From: Burkholderiales bacterium
Lineage (GTDB): Bacteria; Pseudomonadota; Gammaproteobacteria; Burkholderiales; Burkholderiaceae_C
Assembly: GCA_947448955.1 (NCBI GenBank)
Contig: CANFPU010000006.1
Location: forward strand, 1 to 64,000
Direction of reading: 5' to 3'
Length of the DNA stretch: 64,000 nt
A program made the translations under genes and the position numbers. Below are positions 19,345 to 28,968 of this stretch, piece by piece. The notes beneath the pieces were generated by a model that ran no database searches, had not been told where the DNA came from, and was given only the letters and a program-made list of their open reading frames with translations. Within the stretch, counting starts at the first letter, position 1; the number at the start of each line of letters is the position of its first letter.

Positions 19345-20325
19345 ATGACAACCCGTCCGCTGATCGTCCGCCTGTGCAACTGGATTGGCGATGTCGTGCT
19401 GAGCTTGCCAGCGCTGCAACGCCTGCAGGACGCCGGCTACGACCTTCATCTGTACGGCAAAAGCTGGGCGCCGACCCTGCTGTCGGGCTACGACTGGCCG
19501 GTCACCATCCGCGGCAAGACGCTGCGCGATCAGGTGCGGCAGCTCAAGGCAATCCGCCAGCAGTGCGCTGCACGGGATCCTGGATTCGGCAGGCGCATCA
19601 ATGCGCTGGCCATGCCGAACTCGTTTTCCAGCGCGCTGGAGTTGTGGCTGGCTGGCCTGTCGGTCGCCGGCTTGGCGAAGGATGGCCGATCCCTGATGCT
19701 GAGTCAGCGCATTGCCGCAGCCACCGGTTCGCACGAGCTGGAATCATTCTGGGCACTTGCCGGCGGCCTGATCGACAGGTCGGAGCGCCTGAGACTGCAG
19801 CCGCCCGAGTCGATCCATATGCGCATCGCGACCCAGGCCAAGGAACGCGCGTTGTCAATCGCAAACGACCACGGCTGGGCAACCAGGGACCGCCATGGCG
19901 CCAGTGGCTACGTCTGCATTGCGCCGTTTGCTGCGGGGACGCTGAACAACCAGGACAAGCGCTGGCCCGGATTTCCCGAACTAGCGCAGCGACTGGCCGC
20001 CCGGGGCCTGCCAGTGGTGGTCTGCCCCGGCCCCGGCGAGACCGAGGTCGCGCGCAGCGCCTACCCGCAAGCCGCGGTGGTGGAGAACCTACCGCTCGAT
20101 GCCTACGCCGCGCTGCTGCAGGCCAGCCGCGGCGTGATCGCCAACGACACCGGCCCGGGTCACATGGCCGCGGCCACGGGTGCGCCTTTGATCAGCGTGC
20201 TGGGCCCAACCCAGGTCGAGCGATGGCGGCCCTGGGGACCAAACATCACGCTGTTGTCGGCAAGGCCGGATTGGCCGACGGTCGATCAGGTCGAAGCGGC
20301 GGTTCGCATGCGTTTCGAGTGCTGA
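19345..20325 (+). CDS. Glycosyltransferase family 9 (heptosyltransferase II-like)
   Basis: 326 residues from MTTRPLIVRLCNWIGDVVLSLPAL, the GT9 N-terminal signature, with the donor-site motif appearing as GVIANDTGPGHMAAATGAPLISVLGPT. This suggests addition of the second or a further heptose, or another core sugar, from an ADP-heptose-type donor. It is the third GT-B enzyme of the cluster and the only plus-strand GT9. No strong ribosome binding site is visible upstream. Confidence 0.85.
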   Translation: MTTRPLIVRLCNWIGDVVLSLPALQRLQDAGYDLHLYGKSWAPTLLSGYDWPVTIRGKTLRDQVRQLKAIRQQCAARDPGFGRRINALAMPNSFSSALELWLAGLSVAGLAKDGRSLMLSQRIAAATGSHELESFWALAGGLIDRSERLRLQPPESIHMRIATQAKERALSIANDHGWATRDRHGASGYVCIAPFAAGTLNNQDKRWPGFPELAQRLAARGLPVVVCPGPGETEVARSAYPQAAVVENLPLDAYAALLQASRGVIANDTGPGHMAAATGAPLISVLGPTQVERWRPWGPNITLLSARPDWPTVDQVEAAVRMRFEC

Positions 20326-20395
20326 AGTTTTTACCGCTTCATTGGCCTGATAGGTCGCGGGTCTCGAGGCCCAAGGTCTCCATCGATTCGGCACA

Positions 20396-20427
20396 CGGCA
20401 ACGCCACCCCCCGGCAACGCCACCCCA
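20396..20427 (+). repeat. 16-bp direct duplication
   Basis: Two adjacent copies of a 16-bp unit (CGGCAACGCCACCCC plus C or A) in the gap between the GT9 and methyltransferase genes. The rest of this 197-bp gap shows no gene. Confidence 0.6.
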
Positions 20428-20522
20428 CCAGCGCCAATCCACCCGCACCCCCTGCGACACGGCGCGCCAAGCGGGGACAATCAGTCGCTGAACGCCGTTC
20501 ACTATCCCGGAAACACCGCACC

Positions 20523-21188
20523 ATGGCACACCCCCAACAAGCCGAATTCTTCCTTAGTGTCCGCGAGCGTTACCCGGCGAATTTCAGTCACGCAAAGGTG
20601 CTGGAGGTCGGGTCTTTGGATATCAATGGGTCGGTACGCGATCTGTTCGATGCATGCAACTACACCGGCGTCGACCTGCAGCCCGGACCCGGCGTGGATC
20701 TCGCCTGCCCGGGTCACCTGCTGGCACTGCCCACTGGACAGTTCGACACCGTGATTTCGGCAGAGTGCTTTGAGCACAACCCGTTCTGGCGCGAGACGCT
20801 CGCCAACATGCTGCGCATGACGCGCCCTGGCGGTTTGGTGGTGATCAGCTGCGCCACCACCGGTCGAAAAGAGCACGGCGCCACGCGCACCAATCCAGAC
20901 GCTTCGCCTTTCACGGTGGCGGCACGCTGGGATTACTACCTCAACCTGACGGCTGCTGCGATTGAGCGTGGCGCCCATCTGCCCGGCTGGCTGGCCGACT
21001 GGCACAGCTGGACCAACTACATCAGCCGCGACCTGTATTTTCTCGGCGTGCGACAGGGCGGTGCGGCGAAACTAGACGCTGCATTGCTGCGTTCGCTGGA
21101 CGCTCGCTATTCGATGACCGCCAGCGCGAAGGCGCTGCGCCGGGGGCTGAAGAGCAAGCTGATCGGCGATCGCTTTCTGTTGCCCTGA
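20523..21188 (+). CDS. Class I SAM-dependent methyltransferase, LPS cluster
   Basis: 221 residues. KVLEVGSLDINGSVRDLF is a variant motif I, D-L-Q at the end of the second strand binds the ribose, and FDTVISAECFEHNPFWRE plus MTRPGGLVVISCAT are motifs II and III of the Methyltransf_11 fold. It may methylate an LPS sugar, but the acceptor is unknown. It sits between two glycosyltransferases, so a role in core or O-chain decoration is a contextual inference. Confidence 0.82.
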   Translation: MAHPQQAEFFLSVRERYPANFSHAKVLEVGSLDINGSVRDLFDACNYTGVDLQPGPGVDLACPGHLLALPTGQFDTVISAECFEHNPFWRETLANMLRMTRPGGLVVISCATTGRKEHGATRTNPDASPFTVAARWDYYLNLTAAAIERGAHLPGWLADWHSWTNYISRDLYFLGVRQGGAAKLDAALLRSLDARYSMTASAKALRRGLKSKLIGDRFLLP

Positions 21189-21210
21189 CGGGTCACTGCC
21201 CCATGTCGGG

Positions 21211-22245
21211 ATGGCAATTTCGGTCAGCGCAGTGATCTCAGCAGAAAGCGCTGCCGAGGCACTGCCCAGGGTGTCGATGCTGCTGATCGCTTACCGCCAG
21301 GTCGACACCGTGGCGGCGGCGATCGCCGGCGCGCTGGCGCAGACCTACCCGGCGCTAGAAATACTGGTCTCGGACGATGCCTCAGACGATGGCACCTGGG
21401 CCGAGATCGAAGCAGCGCTGGCGGACTACCGCGGACCGCATCGCATCGTGCGCAACCGCAACCCCATCAACCTCGGTATCGGCGCCCACCTGTCCCAACT
21501 GGTGGCGATGTCGCAAGGCGAGTTGATTTTCATCGCCGCCGGCGATGATGTCTCGATGCCGCAGCGCTGCGAGCGCACTGTCGCAGCTTGGCTGGCGCAC
21601 CAGCGCCGGCCCGACCTGATCGCCAGCGCGCTGATCGACATCGATGCTCGAGGTCACCGCCACGGCACGGTGCGGCCGAGTGACCTGGCGGCATGGCGCA
21701 GCGCGGCTGACTGGATCGCCCGCCAGCCGCATGTCATCGGCGCTGGCCAGGCCTGGACCCGGCGCGTCTTCGACCGCTTTGGCCCTTTGCCGGCGGGCAC
21801 TGTGGCCGAGGACTTGATCATGGTCTTCCGGGCCGTGGTCTCGGGCGGCGCCATCACGCTGGACGAAGCACTGGTGCAGTACCGGCGCGGCGGGCTGTCG
21901 CAACGCCGCCGCGCCCTCCACGCGTCACAGGTCAGCGCCAAGCTGGCCAACAACGCCCGACACTCGCTGGTCGAACTGCCCTGCCTGCTGCGCGACGCCG
22001 CGCTGGCCGGTGTCAGCGAGCAGGTGGCGCCCGGGCTGCAAAAACAACTGGCGCGCGAGCGACATGTGGCTTCGCAACTGGCGGACGGGCCGCTGTCTCC
22101 ACGCCTGCGTCGTCTGCTGACCGACCGCGAGGTGCCAGCGTTGCTGCGGCTGCGGGTGTTCCTCTACGCCGCCTGCCCGGTACTGCTGGCACCCGGCTTC
22201 GCGGTCAAACGCTGGGCGCTGGGCCGACCTGTCAAGCCCCTTTGA
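21211..22245 (+). CDS. Glycosyltransferase family 2
   Basis: 344 residues. RVSMLLIAYRQVDTVAAAI and ILVSDDASDDGTW are the GT-A nucleotide-binding elements, and FIAAGDDVSMPQRCERT contains the D-D pair typical of metal binding. The C-terminal part has a hydrophobic stretch (LRLRVFLYAACPVLLAPG) that could associate with the membrane. It is the last gene of the LPS transferase run, 22 nt after the methyltransferase. Confidence 0.85.
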   Translation: MAISVSAVISAESAAEALPRVSMLLIAYRQVDTVAAAIAGALAQTYPALEILVSDDASDDGTWAEIEAALADYRGPHRIVRNRNPINLGIGAHLSQLVAMSQGELIFIAAGDDVSMPQRCERTVAAWLAHQRRPDLIASALIDIDARGHRHGTVRPSDLAAWRSAADWIARQPHVIGAGQAWTRRVFDRFGPLPAGTVAEDLIMVFRAVVSGGAITLDEALVQYRRGGLSQRRRALHASQVSAKLANNARHSLVELPCLLRDAALAGVSEQVAPGLQKQLARERHVASQLADGPLSPRLRRLLTDREVPALLRLRVFLYAACPVLLAPGFAVKRWALGRPVKPL

Positions 22246-22372
22246 ACCGGGCATCTACCCGAGCAGCGTCAACCACCCGCCGTCGCGCCACGTTGTGCAC
22301 TGACCCGGCAAGATCGCTTGTCGGGTATCTCAAATGAGGGTTTCGGCCCTCGACCATCCACTGGAGATCTGC

Positions 22373-22861
22373 ATGTTCAAACGCCTGCTAGCAGCACTTT
22401 TCGCTTTGATCGCCGCTTCGGCATTCGCAGCGGTCGATGTCAACAAGGCCAGCCAAGCCGAGCTCGAGTCGATCAAGGGCATCGGCCCGGCGATCGCCGG
22501 CAAGATGCTCGACGAGCGCAAGAAGAGCCCGTTCAAGGACTGGACCGACATGGTCACGCGGGTCAAGGGTGTCGGCGATGGCAATGCCGCAAAGTTCTCG
22601 ACCGAAGGCCTGACGGTCAACGGCCAGACCTACAACAAGTCAGCGGCCGCCCCCGCCACGGCCAAGCCGGCAGACAAGCCAGCAGCGACGGCAGACAAGC
22701 CAGCCGCTGCGGCTGACAAACCAGCCAAGGCCGAAGACAAGGCTGCGGCGACCAAAGCGGACGAAAAAGCGGACAAGAAAGCTGCCAAGAAAGCCGAGAA
22801 GGCCGAGAAAGCTGCCAAAGCCGACGCTGCAGCCTCTGCGACGCCAGCCGCCAAGAAGTGA
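22373..22861 (+). CDS. Helix-hairpin-helix protein, ComEA-like, with Ala/Lys-rich tail
   Basis: 162 residues. A signal peptide (MFKRLLAALFALIAASAFA) is followed by a double helix-hairpin-helix DNA-binding domain (VDVNKASQAELESIKGIGPAIAGKML and VTRVKGVGDGNAAKF), as in ComEA-type periplasmic DNA receptors. The last 80 residues are a low-complexity tail of A, K, P and D (ADKPAATADKPAAAADKPAK repeats), which resembles histone H1-like tails and could bind DNA through charge. GGAG lies 9 nt before the ATG. A role in DNA uptake is inferred from the family, not shown. Confidence 0.85.
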   Translation: MFKRLLAALFALIAASAFAAVDVNKASQAELESIKGIGPAIAGKMLDERKKSPFKDWTDMVTRVKGVGDGNAAKFSTEGLTVNGQTYNKSAAAPATAKPADKPAATADKPAAAADKPAKAEDKAAATKADEKADKKAAKKAEKAEKAAKADAAASATPAAKK

Positions 22862-22878
22862 TCTTTTTCTGACCTCCG

Positions 22879-22901
22879 AACGCCCCGCAAGTCGGGGCGT
22901 T
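22879..22901. terminator. Bidirectional intrinsic terminator
   Basis: A 9-bp perfect stem AACGCCCCG/CGGGGCGTT with a 5-nt loop lies between the convergent HhH gene and patatin gene. It carries A/T-rich flanks, with TTTTT upstream for the minus strand context. Confidence 0.8.
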
Positions 22902-22913
22902 CTGTTGGGAGGA

Positions 22914-24149
22914 TCAATGTGCCGCCGACAGTGCTTGGCGCTGAACCGGCAGCTCAGGCGTACGCCAGCCGAAGAAGGCCAGCACCTCGTCGCGCCGCGC
23001 CAGCGTGTCAGCCACACCCAGCGCCATCAGCGCCCGGGTGTACGGCGCCTCGAACAACAGGTAGCTGGCGAGCGCAGAACCATGTGCGCCCTGGCTGGCG
23101 AGCCGACTGCTAACGCCCACCGCACGCAACATCGTTCTCACGGGCACCGGTAGACAATCGATGTGCTGGGCCGCGAGGTCGTCGAGGCGCTGGCTCGGGG
23201 CAATCACCAAGGCTTGAACCGATCGCAGCGGCGTGGCCAGACGCTGGGCCTCTGGCAACAAGGCCAGCGTTCGGTTGATGCGATCCAGGCGCTCGACATC
23301 GACCGCCAGCGCGTCGAGAAAAATGCCCGACATGGCATGCCCTGCGATCTGCGCGATGCTGGGGTAACCAGGGCTCGGCGCCAAACGGCGCGGCGGCTCG
23401 TACATGCGCCCAGCGCCGATCACCAGCAGACGCTGTGCGCCAAGATGAATCGCCGGCGAGATCGGCGCGGTCTGACGCATCGAGCCATCGCCAAACCACT
23501 CGAGCTGACCGCCGCGATCGAGTTCGGTGGCCGGAAAGACGAAAGGTATCGCCGACGAAGCCAGCAAATGCTGCGAAGTCAAAGGCGCCGACAGCGCCAC
23601 CCGTTGCGAGCGGGTCCAGGGCTCGATCGGCGCGGCAGCCTGGTAGAACGTGACATGCTCGCCACTGCCATATCCCGAAGCGGTGATCGCCAAGGCCTGC
23701 AGGTGGCGCGACGCCAGCAGCTCGGGCAGGCGTTGCAGCGGCACCGTGGCCTCCAGCAATTCCCCCAACGGCCGGTTGTCGAGCAGCGAGCGCGGCCTGG
23801 CCTGCCGGAAACGGTGCAGCGCCCAGCCGATCGACAACATCGTCAACCATTGCGCACCGCTGCGGATCACGCCCAACGAATCGGCGCGGTAGACCTGCTC
23901 GGCACGGAAGTCCTGCCACACCGCGACCAGGCGAGCGACCGAGTCGTCGAAGTCATCGCAGCGGCAAGCCAGCGCCGCCGAATTGATCGCGCCGGCCGAG
24001 GTGCCACAGATCACCGCAAAAGGGTTACGCCGCAGGTCGGCACCCGATGTGCGGCGCAATCTGGCAATCGCATCCAGCACGCCCACCTGGTAAGCAGCGC
24101 GGGCGCCGCCCCCCGAGAGCACCAAACCCGTCAGCGGCGTCTCGTACAT
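22914..24149 (-). CDS. Patatin-like phospholipase
   Basis: 411 residues, cytoplasmic RssA-type serine lipid hydrolase. The oxyanion-hole glycine motif GLVLSGGGARAAYQVGVL is at the N-terminus, the nucleophile elbow is FAVICGTSAGAINSAALA and the catalytic dyad Asp is in LEWFGDGSMRQTAPISPAI. The substrate is unknown; relatives release fatty acids from phospholipids. The start is the ATG at 24149 (MYETPLTG); a GTG at 24155 would add two residues. It lies 32 nt after dnaE on the same strand. Confidence 0.88.
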   Translation of the reverse strand: MYETPLTGLVLSGGGARAAYQVGVLDAIARLRRTSGADLRRNPFAVICGTSAGAINSAALACRCDDFDDSVARLVAVWQDFRAEQVYRADSLGVIRSGAQWLTMLSIGWALHRFRQARPRSLLDNRPLGELLEATVPLQRLPELLASRHLQALAITASGYGSGEHVTFYQAAAPIEPWTRSQRVALSAPLTSQHLLASSAIPFVFPATELDRGGQLEWFGDGSMRQTAPISPAIHLGAQRLLVIGAGRMYEPPRRLAPSPGYPSIAQIAGHAMSGIFLDALAVDVERLDRINRTLALLPEAQRLATPLRSVQALVIAPSQRLDDLAAQHIDCLPVPVRTMLRAVGVSSRLASQGAHGSALASYLLFEAPYTRALMALGVADTLARRDEVLAFFGWRTPELPVQRQALSAAH

Positions 24150-24181
24150 GCCCACACTCTAGCGCGGCTCAGGTCGCTGAA

Positions 24182-27100
24182 TCATTCGTAGGCAATTGCC
24201 GCGCGCCCGCCTTGGGCCAGCGCTTTGCAACGCGCCAGCGCCTCGTCGCTGGGCCAGAAGCGACCGGCATCGCCCAGGTCGATCTCGGCGCTCGCACCGG
24301 GCCGGTCGATCAGCAGCCGAAGGCCCAGTCCCAGCATCAGCTCGCCCTGCTCGCTGGACGTTCGTCGGGCTGGCCAAGTCTTGACCAGTTCGGCCAGCGT
24401 GCTGCCATTGCCTGCGAGCGACAAGCCGAGATAACGCCCAAAACGAGCGCGCGCGCCAGCCAGATCCCAAACGGCATTGACGTTGAGCCTCAAGCCGCCG
24501 GCGAAGCGATCGGTCTGCACCTTGCCTTGCACGATCAACAACTCATCCTCGACCAGCAGCGACTTGTGGGCTTCGATCAGTTCGTCGTTGAGAACGGCCT
24601 CGATCGTCTCGCTGCGGTCATCGAGCTTGAAGATCGCCACCCGGCCGCGCTGGCCGTTGACGAAGCGAAGATCGCTGACGATACCCGCTAACAGTTGTGG
24701 ATCACGGCTATCGACCAGATCAGCAATCTGGCGCTTGCAGAAGCGCCGCACCTCGTCTTCGTGTTCTTCGAACAGATGTCCCGACAGGTAAAAACCGACC
24801 GCGGTCTTCTCGAGCAGCAAGCGCTCCTTGACTCCCCATGGCTGCGCCGCCAGCAGCGGCGGCTCTTGCGCCGCGGAGCCGTGATCGGCGTCGTCGAACA
24901 AGCCGCCTTGCGACGCGTTGACCACCTGGTGATCGGCGAAGTCGAAGCCCAGACCGACGCTGGCCAGCAAACGCGACCGCCCAGCCGTGGGGTCGGCCGC
25001 CAGGTTCAAACCTGCACCAGGCAGCCCATCAAAAGCCCCAGCCTTGATCAGCGCCTCGACCGCCCGCTTGTTGACGCGCTTGCGGTCGACCCTGGCGCAG
25101 AAATCGAAGAAACTGCGAAACGGCCCGCCCAGATCGCGGGCCTCGACGATCGCCTCGACCGCACTCTGGCCGCTGCCCTTGACGGCACCCAGGCCATAGC
25201 GAACGACCTTGGTGCTGACCGGCTCGAAGCGGTGCGTGCCGCGGTTGACATCCGGCGGCTCGAAGCTGATGCCGAACAATTTGGCGTCGCCCAACAAGAC
25301 CCTGAGCTTGTCGGTGTCGCCCATCTCGACCGTCATGTTGGCGGCATAGAACTCGGCCGTGAAGTGCACCTTCAACCACGCCGTGTGGTAGGCCAGCAGC
25401 GAGTAGGCCGCCGCATGGCTCTTGTTGAAACCGTAGCCGGCGAACTTCTCCATCAGGTCGAAGACCTTGTCGGCGGTCTCGGTCGAGATGTCTTTCTTGG
25501 CCGCGCCGTCTCGGAAGATCGCCCGGTGCTCGGCCATTTCCTCGGCCTTCTTCTTGCCCATCGCGCGACGCAGCAGATCGGCGCCGCCGAGCGAATAACC
25601 GCCCAGCACCTGCGCGGCCTGCATCACCTGCTCCTGGTAGACAAAAATGCCGTAGGTTTCGGCCAGCACGATGTCGAGCAAGGGGTGGGGGTACTCAATC
25701 GTTTCACGGCCGTTCTTGCGGGCGCAAAAGCTCGGGATGTTCTCCATCGGGCCGGGCCGAAACATCGCATTGAGCGCGATCAGGTCCTCCAACCTGGACG
25801 GCTTGGCCTCTTTCAGCATTGCCTGCATGCCACGCGATTCAAACTGAAACACGCTCTCGGTCAGACCGTCCGAGAACAAGCGGTAAACCTTGGGATCGTC
25901 GAGCGCAACGGTCTCGAAGCTGAACTGCTCGCGCCCGGGGTGGCGCGCGACGATAAAGTCCTTGGCCAGTTCCAAGATGGTCAGCGTTGCCAGCCCCAGG
26001 AAGTCGAACTTGACCAGGCCGATCGCCTCGACATCGTCCTTGTCATACTGGCTGACCGCAGAGTCGCTGCCCGGCTGCTGGTAGAGCGGACAAAAATCGG
26101 TGATCTTGCCCGGCGCGATCAATACACCGCCGGCGTGCATGCCGATGTTGCGCACGATGCCTTCGACCCGCATGGCCAGGCTCAGCAACTCGGCCACCTC
26201 TTCCTCGGCGGCCTCGCGCTGCTCGAGCTCGGGCGCCTCCTTGCGGGCGTAAATCAAGCCCGGGTCGGGGTCCTCGGGCACTCTGGCCAGTGTCACCGAC
26301 TTGCCCGGCGGCGCGGGGATCAGCTTGGCGATCGAGTCGACATGGCCATAACCCATGCCCAGCACGCGACCAACGTCGCGCAGCGCGGCCTTGGCGGCCA
26401 TGGTGCCAAAGGTGACAATTTGTCCGACCGCCTCGCGACCGTACTTGTCCTTGACATAGTCGATCACCCGGTCACGATTGGCTTGGCAGAAGTCGATGTC
26501 GAAGTCGGGCATCGAGACCCGCTCGGGGTTCAGGAAGCGCTCGAACAGCAGGTTGTAGCGCAGTGGGTCGAGGTCGGTGATCTTCATCGAATACGCGACC
26601 AGCGAGCCAGCGCCCGACCCTCGCCCCGGGCCGACCGGGCAGCCATGGGTCTTGGCCCAGATGATGAAGTCGGCCACGATCAGGAAGTAGCCGGGGAAAC
26701 CCATGTTCAGGATGGTGTTGATCTCGAAATCAAGCCGGTCCACATAACGCGGTCGCTGGGCGTCTCGTTCGATGGGATCAGGAAACAGCGTGACCAGCCG
26801 CTCCTCCAGCCCGTCGAAGCTGACCTGCCGGAAATAGTCTCCCATCGGCATCGGCACGCCGTCGACCAGCGGCGTCGGAAAATCAGGCAGGTAGTTCTTG
26901 CCCATCGCCAGCGTCAGGTTGCAGCGCTGCGCAATCTGCAGCGTGTTGGCCAGCGCGGCAGGCAGGTCGGCAAACAAGTCGGCCATCTGGGCCTGGGTCT
27001 TGAAATACTGCTCACGCGAGAAGCGCTTGGCTCTCTTCGGGTTGGCCAGGGCCTCGCCCTCGGCGACGCAGACTCTGGCTTCGTGGGCATCGAAGTCGTC

Positions 27101-27730
27101 GGTGCTGGAGAACTCGATCGGATGCGTGGCCACCACTGGCAGGCCGAGTTCAGCCGCCAGCGGCACCGCGGCGCGCACATGGGCCTCGTGCGTCGGCAGC
27201 CCGGCACGCTGCAGTTCCAGGTAAAAGCGGCCCGGAAACAGGGCCGACAGCCGCCTCGCTGCGCTGCGTGCCCGATCAGCATCACCGGCCAGCAAGGCCA
27301 GACCGACTGCACCAAAATCGGCCCCCGACAGCGCGATCAGTCCGCCGCCCAGTTCCGCCAGCCAGTCCCATTTGATCCAGGCCTGGGCACGCTGGGCGTT
27401 CTTGACCCAGCCGCGGGCCAACAGTTCGCACAGGTTGAGATAGCCCTGGCGGTTTTGCACCAGCAGCACCAGCCGGCTGGCCTGCTTGTCACTGGGGACG
27501 CCCGAGGCCAAAGCCTCGGGTTCGAGAAAAATGTCGACGCCGATGATCGGCTTGACGCCCTTGCTGCGGCAGGCCTTGTAGAACTTGATCGCCCCGAACA
27601 AATTGGACAGGTCGGTGATCGCCAGCGCAGGCTGACCGTCGGCCCGGGCCGCCGATGCCGCATCGTCGATCCTCAAAGTGCCGTCGACGACGGAGTACTC
27701 GGTGTGGGTGCGCAAGTGGACGAAATGCAT
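24182..27730 (-). CDS. dnaE: DNA polymerase III subunit alpha
   Basis: Replicative polymerase catalytic subunit. 1182 residues. The N-terminal PHP domain opens MHFVHLRTHTEYSVVDGTLR. The polymerase core includes GPGRGSGAGSLVAYSM (palm), MPDFDIDFCQANRDRVIDYV (catalytic aspartates, about residue 405) and the finger segment ALRDVGRVLGMGYGHVD. A helix-hairpin-helix follows, with LIKAGAFDGL and a C-terminal OB/tau-binding part. The start at 27730 gives a family-like N-terminus; 27739 (MIAMHF) is the alternative. It is the longest gene of the window. Confidence 0.97.
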   Translation of the reverse strand: MHFVHLRTHTEYSVVDGTLRIDDAASAARADGQPALAITDLSNLFGAIKFYKACRSKGVKPIIGVDIFLEPEALASGVPSDKQASRLVLLVQNRQGYLNLCELLARGWVKNAQRAQAWIKWDWLAELGGGLIALSGADFGAVGLALLAGDADRARSAARRLSALFPGRFYLELQRAGLPTHEAHVRAAVPLAAELGLPVVATHPIEFSSTDDFDAHEARVCVAEGEALANPKRAKRFSREQYFKTQAQMADLFADLPAALANTLQIAQRCNLTLAMGKNYLPDFPTPLVDGVPMPMGDYFRQVSFDGLEERLVTLFPDPIERDAQRPRYVDRLDFEINTILNMGFPGYFLIVADFIIWAKTHGCPVGPGRGSGAGSLVAYSMKITDLDPLRYNLLFERFLNPERVSMPDFDIDFCQANRDRVIDYVKDKYGREAVGQIVTFGTMAAKAALRDVGRVLGMGYGHVDSIAKLIPAPPGKSVTLARVPEDPDPGLIYARKEAPELEQREAAEEEVAELLSLAMRVEGIVRNIGMHAGGVLIAPGKITDFCPLYQQPGSDSAVSQYDKDDVEAIGLVKFDFLGLATLTILELAKDFIVARHPGREQFSFETVALDDPKVYRLFSDGLTESVFQFESRGMQAMLKEAKPSRLEDLIALNAMFRPGPMENIPSFCARKNGRETIEYPHPLLDIVLAETYGIFVYQEQVMQAAQVLGGYSLGGADLLRRAMGKKKAEEMAEHRAIFRDGAAKKDISTETADKVFDLMEKFAGYGFNKSHAAAYSLLAYHTAWLKVHFTAEFYAANMTVEMGDTDKLRVLLGDAKLFGISFEPPDVNRGTHRFEPVSTKVVRYGLGAVKGSGQSAVEAIVEARDLGGPFRSFFDFCARVDRKRVNKRAVEALIKAGAFDGLPGAGLNLAADPTAGRSRLLASVGLGFDFADHQVVNASQGGLFDDADHGSAAQEPPLLAAQPWGVKERLLLEKTAVGFYLSGHLFEEHEDEVRRFCKRQIADLVDSRDPQLLAGIVSDLRFVNGQRGRVAIFKLDDRSETIEAVLNDELIEAHKSLLVEDELLIVQGKVQTDRFAGGLRLNVNAVWDLAGARARFGRYLGLSLAGNGSTLAELVKTWPARRTSSEQGELMLGLGLRLLIDRPGASAEIDLGDAGRFWPSDEALARCKALAQGGRAAIAYE

Positions 27731-27876
27731 CGCAATCATTGTAGGCAGCAGGTGCGGCGCCATGGCCCGAGGCGGCTGAGGCGGCTGAGGCGATACCGAC
27801 ACGCACCCGAGGGTTCGGGAAGAACGGGCCATGGCGCGCCTACAGTACGATGCCCAGACTTCAGGAGAACCCCGCG

Positions 27877-28254
27877 ATGAACAGCGAAGACCGCCAAGCG
27901 ATCGGGCAGACGATCCAAACCTACTTTGATGGACTCTACGAAGGCGATGCCGACAAGCTCGCGAGTATTTTTCACGACACCAGCGCGTTGACCTTCGAGC
28001 AGGACGGCCAGCTCAGCGTGCTGACACTGTCGCAATGGCTGACAGCGGTGCGGGAGCGCCCCGCGCCCAAGGCCAAAGGCCTGGCGCGCGACGACGCAAT
28101 CCTGCTGATCGACCAATCCGGACCGACGACCGCCCTGGTCAAGGTTCACTGCCAGATCCCACCGCGCTATTTCACCGACTACCTGAACCTGCTCAAAGTG
28201 GGCGGCCAGTGGAAAGTGGCGCAGAAGGTGTTTGCAACGCGGGCCACGCCCTAA
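27877..28254 (+). CDS. NTF2-like / putative lumazine-binding family protein
   Basis: 125 residues. The segment IQTYFDGLYEGDADKLASIFHDTSALTF is typical of the putative lumazine-binding members of the SnoaL/NTF2-like fold, with the C-terminal strand pair YFTDYLNLLKVGGQWKVAQKVF. Function is unknown; some relatives are small-molecule enzymes or binding proteins. The start has AGGAG 9 nt upstream. It is divergent from dnaE. Confidence 0.78.
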   Translation: MNSEDRQAIGQTIQTYFDGLYEGDADKLASIFHDTSALTFEQDGQLSVLTLSQWLTAVRERPAPKAKGLARDDAILLIDQSGPTTALVKVHCQIPPRYFTDYLNLLKVGGQWKVAQKVFATRATP

Positions 28255-28305
28255 GCTCGAAGCCTCGTCTGAGCCCTGGCCCGCGACCTCGCCTGCGGCG
28301 GGCGC

Positions 28306-28968
28306 TCAGCGTGCCAGCTTCAGCGTCGCGCCGCAGCGTGCGGCCAAGCTCGCGTCGTGGGTGACCACCACAAAGGCGGTGCCCTGCTCACGGGCGCAGT
28401 CCATCATCAGCGCGAACACCGCATCGGCGGTGCTGCGGTCAAGGTTGCCGGTGGGCTCGTCGGCCAGCACGCAGGCCGGCCTCGTGACAAGTGCGCGAGC
28501 AATCGCCACGCGCTGGCGCTCACCGCCCGAGAGCTGGGATGGATGGTGCGCGGCGCGATCGGCCAGGCCAACCCGGGCCAACATCGCAGCGGCCTGGTCG
28601 CGTGCCGCGGCCACCGAGTTGCGCCGGATGCGCAGGGGCATCGCCACGTTGTCAAGCGCGCTGAACTCGGGCAGCAGGTGATGGAACTGGTAGACAAAGC
28701 CGAGGTGCCGGTTGCGCCAGACGCCTTGCTCGGCCGCACGGAGGCTGGCGAGGTCGCGGCCCATCAGCAGCACCTGGCCGGCACTGGGCGCGTCGAGCCC
28801 GCCCAACAAATGCAGCAGCGTGCTTTTGCCAGCACCCGAAGGCCCGACCACGGCCAGCGTGTCGCCTGCCTGCACCTGCAGGTCCACGCCTTGCAGTACC
28901 GGCACGTCCAGCCCGCCCTCGGTGAAACGCTTGGCCAGACCGTGGCATTGCAGTACCGGATCACTCAT
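28306..28968 (-). CDS. lolD: Lipoprotein-releasing ABC transporter ATP-binding protein LolD
   Basis: ATPase of LolCDE, which extracts outer-membrane lipoproteins from the inner membrane and hands them to LolA. 220 residues. Walker A is [18 protein letters not shown], the signature is [16 protein letters not shown] and Walker B is [13 protein letters not shown], followed by TAFVVVTHD (switch). Its start overlaps the upstream permease gene by 8 nt. Confidence 0.93.
   Translation of the reverse strand: MSDPVLQCHGLAKRFTEGGLDVPVLQGVDLQVQAGDTLAVVGPSGAGKSTLLHLLGGLDAPSAGQVLLMGRDLASLRAAEQGVWRNRHLGFVYQFHHLLPEFSALDNVAMPLRIRRNSVAAARDQAAAMLARVGLADRAAHHPSQLSGGERQRVAIARALVTRPACVLADEPTGNLDRSTADAVFALMMDCAREQGTAFVVVTHDASLAARCGATLKLAR

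Noticed and set aside
24695-27880. Very long plus-strand open frame (about 1060 codons) opposite dnaE
   Set aside because: It has no recognisable domain, and dnaE on the other strand is unmistakable. High GC makes long antisense frames common.
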